The notes under the pieces were generated by a model that saw only the letters and a program-made list of their open reading frames with translations, was not told the DNA's origin and made no database searches. A stretch of DNA of 14,478 bases, taken from assembly GCA_000310025.1 (NCBI GenBank), contig FN648600.1, positions 80,853-95,330 of the forward strand, read 5' to 3'. Within the stretch, counting starts at the first letter, position 1; the number at the start of each line of letters is the position of its first letter. A program made the translations under genes and the position numbers. Origin of the DNA: Ectocarpus siliculosus (Eukaryota > Sar > Phaeophyceae > Ectocarpales > Ectocarpaceae). This document shows positions 1-9,200 of the stretch, in pieces.

Positions 1-1226
1 CCCCCTCCCCATCTCTCTCTCTCTCTCTGACGCATTTTTTTTCTGTGCGGTCCCTGCCGTTCGCTCCCCTATCACTGTCCTTCGCTGCTGTTCGTTCCCG
101 AAGTCCCTCCAGGCTGGGAAGAGAAGGTCGCAAGCGACGGACGGACGTTTTTCGTGGACCACAAGTGAGTACTTGTGCTTCGCCTTCAGAGAAAATAATG
201 CGGCTCCTTTTTGCCGAGGCCGCGAGAGCGAGCTGGTCTGCGCGCCACACACATGTGCCGCTTGTTGCCGCTGCCTGCTTTTCCCTGGTGTGTTCGATCT
301 GTCGCTGTTTGGCCTTGTCCCCGTGAGGTGGTTTGACCCCGCGTGCTTGTCACGCTCGCACACTTCTCCCCCCACCGTGCAACGTGTCCGTTCGTCGATC
401 TGTATTTGTCGGCTCTTGCTCTCTTGCATCGGAACGCTGCAAAACTACAATAACAGCGTCACAAACTCGATCGTTGCCGACACGTATTTTAAAGAAGCGT
501 GTGCGAGAGATCTAACGGTTTTCCTTCGCGATTCTGCCTCAAGTTTACACGGCCGCGGCAGATATTCTGTCACGTGCAATTGCGGCGTTTCCCAGTGGAG
601 ACCAGCTTTCTAGAGGCGCGCCTGTGCCTGGCTTTCTGCCAACACAAATTAACCCGACATCGGAACGAGAGTCACGGCTTGCGGACAAGCTGTCACCACC
701 ACCGTACACATGGAGTATTCTAATGCATAGCCATGGCTCTAAAAACAGCCGGATGATTTGGGGCGATTTGACTAGAGCAATAGAAATGTCTTTTGGTTCG
801 GTCCCAGTGCGAGCCAACGTTACAGCATCCTTTGGAAGAAGAAACGCTGCTGCACCCCTGATTGGGGGTAGTTAGGCTTGTGACCATGGAAAACGTCCTC
901 GTCAGTTGGAGCAGTACGGACGGTAGAAGGCAACTGAGCGGGGACCGGAACGATTTTTAGTGTGAAGACAACCACCACAACGACCATGTTCCTTTTTTTT
1001 TTATGTTTGTCTACTCGGTGGTGCGAAGCGGCAGTTATATCCCTCCGACTCAAACGCTGGTGGGCAATTGGCGCCCCACGTGTCATCGGCCTTTAATTGA
1101 CCCCAAGAAAATCGGTGTGCCTGGCTTGGAAACCCTTGTTGACCCCACCCACCCCGCGCGCCCCCATGCCGCTGGCTGTGCCCCCTGACTTGATGGTCGT
1201 TTCTTGTTCACGTTTGCGGTGGGCAG
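1..1226. other. No recognisable gene; short CT microsatellite
   Basis: A (CT)n run lies at about 10-29. Short open frames exist but none shows a recognisable motif. The plus strand is mildly T-rich. Confidence 0.4.
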
Positions 1227-1463
1227 TACGAGATCAACCCACTGGATCAGGCCAGTTTGAACACAAACCCTCTCCGGGCACACGGGCCTGCGCGCCCGTG
1301 CCTGATTTTCGAAAGTTGTTATTCAGGAAGGTACCGGCCGCTCTCTGGAGCGCTTTCTTCGCTGTCTTCCACGTGTTTTGGGTGCCGTAAGCGTGGGCGA
1401 ACGAACAACCGCGATGAGCAAGGAAGGGCTTTCCTCCCGCAGAAGGGCGAGGCTGTAGTTTGA
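1227..1463 (+). CDS. Possible terminal exon of an upstream gene (weak)
   Basis: After a T/G-rich stretch and an acceptor-like GGTGGGCAG, a frame starting YEINPLDQASLNTNPLRAHG stays open to a TGA at 1461. I do not recognise the protein. The only support is the acceptor, the 78-codon open frame, and the T/G-rich, stop-rich sequence after it, which resembles a 3' untranslated region. It could equally be chance. No other exon of such a gene is identified. Confidence 0.15.
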   Translation, partial: YEINPLDQASLNTNPLRAHGPARPCLIFESCYSGRYRPLSGALSSLSSTCFGCRKRGRTNNRDEQGRAFLPQKGEAVV

Positions 1464-2290
1464 CGTTTATTTCAGATATTGCGGAGAGAGATGGCGTCGT
1501 AAAGTAATGGGAACGTGACAACATTGGTTGGCCGGTTGTTTTTCTGGCTACACAGAAGTAAGCAGTGTTGGTGTATTTATATTTGCTTGCCTTACCACGT
1601 TTAGTTTCTGTGTCGCGTGTCATGTTGAGTATGGATGGATGCCATCGAGAGGTAGTAGTCGTGCCCACTCTTTCGTGCGGTTTTGGTGTTGGAAGAACTA
1701 CAGCTGACCCCTTGTTTATCATTACTATTTATTATTGATGGTCCTTTTTTGGTCACCCGTCGGTTGGAAGGTTTTTTATTGTAGAGGAGGGGAGAGATTT
1801 GTAGCATCATCAGTCAGTCAGTGTATCATACAATGAATGGTAGTACTCGCGCTTGCTCGCGCCCCCAATGTTAATTGTTTGGTTTCCTTATTCGTTGTCT
1901 AGTCTTCTTGGCAGCAAGATTGCCCAGATAAAAGGGCCACAATATTTCTGTCTGGAGGGACAGGCTAAACAAGGAGACATGGCGGAAGAGCTAGCCTTGT
2001 TGCCGAAATCCAACCAAGGCTGCTCACCTTCCATCCAAGTTGTTCAATCCCGCACCATTTGGTTGTGTTCAAAGAAAGTGGTTTTTTGTGTCGACGTTGG
2101 GATTTGTGGGTGAATCCCATTGAGTGGTGGTATTTGGCTCCAACCTCTTTTGGTTGGTTTATCGCAACCCCCACTGCAGGAATTCTCCACTTCGAACCCG
2201 TTTTGGGAAGTCTCCATTATTTGTTGGGCAAGGGCTGGCCCTGTAGTGAATTTCGTCCATTCTTACTAGACAAAGCGAGTTGACCAATGA
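1464..2290 (+). other. T/G-rich stretch, possible 3' untranslated region of an upstream gene
   Basis: The plus strand is strongly biased to T and G with many stops in all frames and no coding motif. A (GTCA)n microsatellite lies at about 1811-1822. The bias matches that seen after the EEP gene stop. Confidence 0.3.
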
Positions 2291-2736
2291 CCAGTCCAAC
2301 TAACCCTCATTTTTGTGGCAAACGGGAACTAACATAAATTCCTTCTCGCGTAAACAGTGCATGCACCATGCGAAGACACAACCAACCGCACCACCGCAGA
2401 GCAGAGTAATCCTGTTGAGCAGTAGCCAGTGTAGCGACGGAGATGTCGGCGGAGATCGAGATGAGATTTCACAGGAATAGGGGCACGACGAATGACCCCC
2501 CCCTCGTAAACGCAGCAAACAACCACGGCGCCCCCCGGTCCCGCCGCCTCAGTCAACACAGAACAGCACGTTGCCACGTCTTGCCACGTACCACTTGCCG
2601 TGGCGATGTCTAGGCCCGCTAGGCGTAGCACGTGCGTACCCATGGCTTCCTGCTAAGCTCCAGGATTAAGTTACAAGTAGGCTAGATTCAGCAGCAGCGT
2701 TGAGCTTCCAGATCGAACACCAGCACGCGGGAAAAC
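2291..2736 (+). promoter_or_regulatory. Upstream region and 5' leader of the EEP gene
   Basis: No TATA box is evident. Base bias changes at about 2290 from T/G-rich to A/C-rich, which may mark the boundary to the previous transcript. An in-frame TGA at 2701 sets the limit for the start codon. Confidence 0.35.
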
Positions 2737-3204
2737 ATGTTGACCATGCCGGCGGCAACCGCCGGGGCGATGCTGCTGCTGCTGCTGCTTGTTTGCTCGT
2801 GCTGCATCTCTCGCGCGTTCGTGTGCTCGCCCCTGTCTGGACGAGAGTCCTCGCCGCCGCCTGTCATGGAAGCGCATCGACTCCGATCACACGGTGAACG
2901 GTTAAGTAGACGGTTTACGCTCAGGCAAGCGACCTCGAGAACTCGTCATGCTCGCAACGGTCTGTACTGCAATAACGGCGGAGGCGCACGATCGTCATCA
3001 TCAACTTCCAGCGACAGCTTTGTTAGACGCGACAAAGGAAGTGACGATAAAAGAGTTGACTGCGGCGACGGTGGGGATGAGACGCTTTCAATCACGACGT
3101 TCAACGTCCTGGCCCCGATATTCAAGCGGGTGGGCAACGGAAGGGAGAGCGAGTTCCGAGAAACGTACCTCGAGCGTCACAAGGCCATCCTCAAACACAT
3201 CAAG
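2737..3204 (+). CDS. Exon 1: signal peptide, transit-like region and first EEP motif
   Basis: This exon encodes 156 residues and ends at a codon boundary before the donor AAG|GTAGAG. Residues 1-27 form a signal peptide with a hydrophobic core of six leucines (13-18), ending SRA|F with the likely cut before Phe28. Residues 28-100 are rich in Ser and Arg with few acids, like a plastid transit peptide. The catalytic domain starts near residue 117 with TTFNVLAPIFKR; Asn123 is the metal-site Asn of the EEP fold. A helix with ETYLERHKAILKHIK follows. The frame continues to a stop after the donor (3241), so unspliced reading would truncate the protein. A downstream ATG at 2746 would give nearly the same presequence. 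Confidence 0.88.
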
Positions 3205-6200
3205 GTAGAGAGCAACATTGACGCCGCACAGCAGTGGCAGTAGCTGCAGGCCAACGCCACTGCCGTGGTAGTGCTGCACGCTTCCACAGACATGCCACAG
3301 CTATTGCAACAGGCGTGGGCGTCCGTAGGTACATGACGTTCACCCCTTGCTTGTCGCGCCCCCTCCCGGTAATTCCGGCAGTTACAAGTTACCACGGTTA
3401 GACTAGTCTTTCTGTGTGTGTACTTATTTTTCCTAGAGTTACCAGTAGGTTGCATCGCGACAGCGTTTTGTCTTATGTATGTCTCCACAAAGTAAGCGTG
3501 TCAACCAATGAGTCGTGCGTATACGAGGAAGAAGACCACCCAACCTACAACTTAGTTGTGGGTGACGGTCGTGGTACACGACGCTGGAGATACTAAATAT
3601 ACGCGCCGTGATACTGTACGGCCCCCAAGGCAGCTAGAGCTGTGCGACAGGCGGTCGGGTAGTAAGCCGTTTCCGTCGTATTGGCGAAGAGGGTTTGGAC
3701 GTTTGGACTGACTGGCTTGACCTGGTTACATTGTGTACAGCAGTGGCCGTTACCGCCTGCTCGCTGTGCGATTTGATTGTTGGTTCATAGTCTAGCCCTC
3801 CGACAGATACTGATTGCCGACGCCGACGCCGGTGCTTCCTTTCACCGGTTACGGCGTTGCTTCACACAGTGGAATAGGGCATGTTGACTTCTACCCATAC
3901 TGAACATCCTACGTACCTTACTCGCTGACAACGATGTACCTTTGGGAACCCGGTCAGCCGTTCTGCTGCTGACAACAGCGTATCTGTGGAGTCCCGATCA
4001 ACCGTGTCGCCACGGCAGTGCGTATGCTAAGTGGGCAATGCGCCAGCCCCCTAAAACCGCCTCCTCCGTCGTTTGAAACGTTTTCGTCCGTCGGTGTCCT
4101 TGCTTTCTTCCCCGTGCGTCCTCTTGCGCCAGGGGGTCGGCAGCGACGTGGTGTGCCTGCAGGAGCTCTGGGTCGCCGAGCAGGAGATGGTCGACATGTA
4201 TCGAAGGTTGTAGACAATAATCCATGCGAGATTCCAAGCTGGCACTCTATGAGAAGCGTTGTTGCGCTTGTTGCCCGCAACAACCCATGGTAAAATGTCG
4301 CACAGCAGTCTTGTACTGCGCGATCTATTCCGTTCACATGTGACATGCATCCGTAAGAAAGCCGGCAGGCAAACAGGTGTACAGGGAAGGTGTGGACATA
4401 CCGGAAACGGCCGTGTCAACCACCGCCTATGTGTGTGTCCTCGCGGCAACGTTTGTCTCTACCCCGTCACCTGCCGGGAGACGTCCACTACACATGTATT
4501 TTCCAGGCTACACGTGGTTGTTGAGGTATTTCGCAACTTTTCCGCCCCCCGGTGGCGTGCATCGTTTCACGAGGCTGTATTGATTGGAGGTAGGCAGGTA
4601 GCCTGGAAAACACGTCACCTCGTGGTTTCCGGTGTGCACGAAACACGGGGCACCGAAACAGGCAAGCAAGAACGCTAACTACCTGGTGGGCAGGATTGGA
4701 GAATGTACGAGTAAAAAAAATGGAGACCAAGCGGGGAGTAGAGACAGAGAGGCAAGAGAAAAACAGAGAGGGATGCAGCACTGCTGTGTGAGACAGCGCG
4801 GAGAAACGGCGACGGATAGACGGAGGAAGGGACGGGCAGGCGGCGAGAGAGGCGGCAGAAGGAAAGCCCGTGGGATGCACACGTCCCCACCCTCTGTAGT
4901 ATAGCGTTTCTCTCGCCTTCCCTGAGGGAACTTCGGGCGTGTTTCCATGGCCCTCACAGCAGTCGCGGTGCTGCTCGCGGAAGAATGAAAAACCGAGTGC
5001 ATGGCGCGTCTCATCACGATGGTAGGGCGGTGGATCGTTGCTCGCGTCGCCTGCTCTCGGTGGTCGTTTCTTAAGTGTTTGTGTTTGTTTTGTGTATTTT
5101 TCCGTGGCGCCTCGTCTGCTGCAGAGGCTTGCGGGGGTACCGTATGTTCACGTTGCCTCGCACGGAGTCGAGAGGGGACGGGGTGGCTTGCTTCGTGAAG
5201 GAGGGGATCGAGGTGCTGGACACGCAGGTACGGAAAACGGCGTGGCGAGTGTTTTTTTGTTCGCGTGTGATCGATCGGCTTTCGTTTGCCGTGGTTTGTT
5301 TCCTTGGCGTGGAGACCCCGCTCGTATGTGGACGTGTACCTCTACTCTTTCGGCGTTTGCGTTGCTATGTAGTACCTATTGTCTTGCCATCGGTGAGGAA
5401 CCATGTGCCGGCGTTACAAGCAGCTTGCCTGTGGCAACCATAGGCGAGCAAACAAGTGTCCGGGCACAGGATGTCACTCCTCCCCCCCCTCGTTCCAACT
5501 TGGCTTAAACCTGCGGCTATGCTTGCAGGACTTGCGGCTCAAGGGCGTCGGCGGGAGAGTCGCGCTGGTCTTGCGGCTAGGCATCGGGGGAGGGGTCGAG
5601 GGGGGGGACAGGCGAGAGGTTGTCGTTGCCAACACCCATCTCCTGTTCCCGCACGCGAGGTGAGCAGAGCCGTGGCGTGTGGAACGTCGAATAGGCTACT
5701 TGCTACAATAGCTGGCTGTGTTTTTGTCCCTCTCTGTGAATTGTCCCTGCCGTCCCTCGCTCGCCGTGCCTTGCCTAGCTGGCGATGTCATGACTCCGTT
5801 GTCATGACCGCATGCCTGTGTGCGTGCGTGTTTCATGGGGCGGGAGGGTCGTGGATTGGTGATACGTCCCACACTCGCGGCACAAACACCAGTTCGTTTT
5901 TTTTTGCCACGAACAAGCAAGGGGGTATCTTGGGGAATTTGTCGTGAAAGCCTTGCTTATTTACTCCGAATCACTGGACCCACAACCACCCAGATCGTAC
6001 TACCCTAACTCGATTGCCTTCCTGCTTGCTGTCTCTCTGCCCCCCCCCCCCCCCCGGCCCTTTTTTTTCTGTGGGGGGGGTTTTTCCCGGGACCTTCAAA
6101 ACCCGGGAAATTCGGAGTTGGGGAAACTCCCCCCCCTCCTGGGGTGGTACACCCAGGGGAAACACAAAAATGAACCCAACTCCCCCGTTCCCTGTGTTTT

Positions 6201-9200
6201 GTGGTGGGGGGGGGCCTGAAGGTTGTGGGTTGACTGGAGCCTCGTTGCGAACGAAGCAGGCTAGATCGCAAGCGGGAAGAGGAGCAGCCGGGCTTGGCCT
6301 CGGGGGGAACTCCGTCGTACGCTCCGGCGGAATTATTTGTTTTTATTTTTCGCACGAAAATGCGGACCAGGGGCTGAGGGCGACAACCCCCCTCGCCCGT
6401 CTTCCTGCCCGCCGCCTTGGCCTTCGGCCCCCCTTTTTGTGGTAACAAACGCGTCTTCCAAGTGTTTCCAAGTGTTATAGCACGCGTCTACCGCATGCTG
6501 TTCAGCACCACCGCACCTGAACCTGAAACGCAGCTAGGTCCGCTTGACCCGCCCTCAAGACGGCGGGGTCTTATCCGGCTCCTCATTGAAGCCTTATTTT
6601 TTTAACCGTGTGCTCCTCTGCCCTGCACAAAAACCGCCAAAAAGACCAACGACCTTGCCCATCTCCCGGTGGTGCTGTGCGGCGACTTCAACGGGAGGTC
6701 CTCGGGGAGAGTCTACCGGCACCTCGCGGAGAGAGGCTTCAGGTGCGAGACGAGCTACGTGCCTGCCACGTCTGAAAATCAACGAAGGATTTGGCCATCT
6801 CCATTGTGATTGTTTGGGGCTGCTGATCTCTGTTCTTCGGTTGTGGTCCGTGTCTACCACCCTAGGTGCCCACCCGCGGCCTGATAGCGGGGTTGGGGTG
6901 GAGTACCGGAGCGAGAAGGGGCTAGGTTGATGTGGGTGATTTTGCTTGCATGCGGCAGAAGGAAGAAGAGATGGAGGCGGTTCGTCGTTGTCGTCGGCAC
7001 GTTGCTCAGATACTGCTGTACAGAGGGAGAGAGACAGAGACAGAGACAGACAGAAAGAGAGGGAGGGCGAGAAGAGACAGAGACAGAAAGAGAGGGAGGG
7101 AGAGACAGAGACAGAGACAGACAGAAAGAGAGACAGAGACAGAGACAGACAGACACAGAGAGAGAGAGAGAGGGAGACAGAGAGAGAGGAGAGAGAGACA
7201 CACACACGCAGCAAGAGACAGAGCGTTCAAATACACGAGGCCGGGATCGAGCAACCCCTGAAACCGCAAGGCGTGAGTAAGAACACGGTATCCCGGGCAC
7301 CATTCACGTGGCTCATGTCTGTCCGCTATTCTTCTCTTGTGCTTGGTCCGTCAGGTGTTCCTACGAGGTCACGCTGGGTCCCGGGGCCGACATCAGCCGC
7401 TGGATCACACACCTTAATCACCGCGGGGAGGAGCTGGGAGTTGACTACATCTGGTTCCGCAACCCTGACCCTCGGTTAGAACCTATGGAACCTGCCTGGG
7501 AAAGCATCGTTTATCAGGTACTGCTGTAAGACGTATTTTGCTCTTTTTTGCCTTTGAGCACCAAAACTGCTGGGGGGGGGTGTACTCATAGCCGTGTATG
7601 CCGTAGTGGTTAGACCGTTGATTGACCTCGCATTCCTTCAAAGCCGGGACGGAGCACGCCGGGTTCTCACCGGACCAGAAAGGAAGAGTCTTTCTTTTGT
7701 TGTACTTAAAATTGATTCGATTTTTTGTTGTGGGAGGGACATGGAGGTACCATTGATTGCGTCGTAGTTTGCTGATCATTTTTGCTTTCAAGCGCACCGA
7801 GTTGGTGGCTTTTCTGCTTCTGATCATTGGTTTGCTGTCGTTTGCTCCTGCTGACGCGTGCATGTCCTCATGACTCCACTTTGCTGTCGGCCCCCGTTTC
7901 TTGCTCTGCTTTCCCTTTTGCCCCCTCTTCGCTTGCTTGCTCTATCTTCCTCCGTTCTCATGGTACCCCCCCTGCCCCTTCCCCCTACCGAAACCCACCA
8001 CAACCATGGCGACAATTACCGCTGCCGACGCCCCCACCGCCACCACCAACCAAAAGTCCACGAAGCAGCAGCTCCTTTCGTCTTACCCAGACGAGCCTCC
8101 CGAACAAATACGGTCGTCGGGAGCGGCATCGGCGGCCGCGGCGGCCGCGGCGGCCGCGGCGGCGGCCGCGGTGGCGGCGGCGGCGGCGACAACGGGGAGG
8201 GAGGGCGCAGACACCACTGTCGCCGACGAGGAGGACGCCAACATAGAGAACACCAGGCTGTCCACGGCTTGCCAGCTGCTTGGGTTGAGCGAAGGCTTCG
8301 AGCTAGACGGTATGGGTTGCATCTAGGCGACGCGGGTGTTGGGTCTGCAGCGATTGGTATGTTGGGAGGTGCGGGCGAAATTCCCGTTTGTAGCGTTGGC
8401 GTTGTTGGTGGTTTTGCGCGCTGCGCGCTGTGCGCTACACAAAAACTAGTAGTTGCTCTTACTGCCTTTGTGGCTTCTGCGGCACGCGCATGCACGGGCA
8501 CGCGCTCCCGCGTGAGCCTCCCGGGGCGGGCGAATCCATAGAGATGCGGAAGTTTGATGCGATAGGTTCTTGTTTAAGCCGCGTGGCGAACACAAACGTG
8601 TTCTTCGAGCCACTCGGTGGATTGGACAGCAGGTTTGAGGTCTATTTAATGATATTCTGGAGCAGTTTCTCCCGACCTTGACCTTGAGGTGTAGGGCTAA
8701 AACCACTCCAGTAGGGATAAAACCACCGCAATTCCCCAGCGACCCAGCTGAAGCAGCGGTTCATATGATCATCCGCCACTATTTCATTCGTTCTATTCGA
8801 CACAAACTTCCGCCTGCGAAGATACTCAGCACAGGAACCTGCCGAAGCACCCACCCATCGATCGCCGAAAACAACCACAAACGAACCGCAGCAGCGGTCA
8901 CCAACAAGTAACCACGGCCCGTTCTTGCTGCTTGCTGCTGCCTCTTACCCTTTTACTGAATCGAACCAGCGGAGGAGCTCCAGCTTCTCCTAGACAGCTC
9001 TGACGACGACTTCGACTTCCTCGTCCCCACCATTCTCGATGGGAGCTCCACCGGGCTGGAAGGGGCACAGCAGTCAGGGTTGGGTGCGGGGGGTGCCTCT
9101 GGCGACGCGTGCGGCTCCACCCTGGAGGTGGGTGGCGGCTATGTGTATCGAGGGAAGAATGTCCGAGGACCACTGCTGTAGGCTGCAGAGGATACCACGC

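Noticed and set aside
1234-1722. Minus-strand 162-codon frame
   Set aside because: Composition is unstructured and no motif is seen; it opposes the T/G bias suggesting plus-strand transcription.
2329-2643. Minus-strand 104-codon frame just upstream of the EEP gene
   Set aside because: Considered as a divergent gene, but it has no recognisable domain and no supporting splice or promoter signal.
6594-7303. Minus-strand Ser/Leu/Cys-rich open frames of 149 and 206 codons
   Set aside because: They are translations of the GAGACA tract read backwards and overlap the GDFNG exon of the plus-strand gene.
7858-8541. Plus-strand 227-codon frame with Gly/Arg-rich run
   Set aside because: It overlaps exon 8 in another frame; the Gly/Arg run is the polyalanine microsatellite out of frame.
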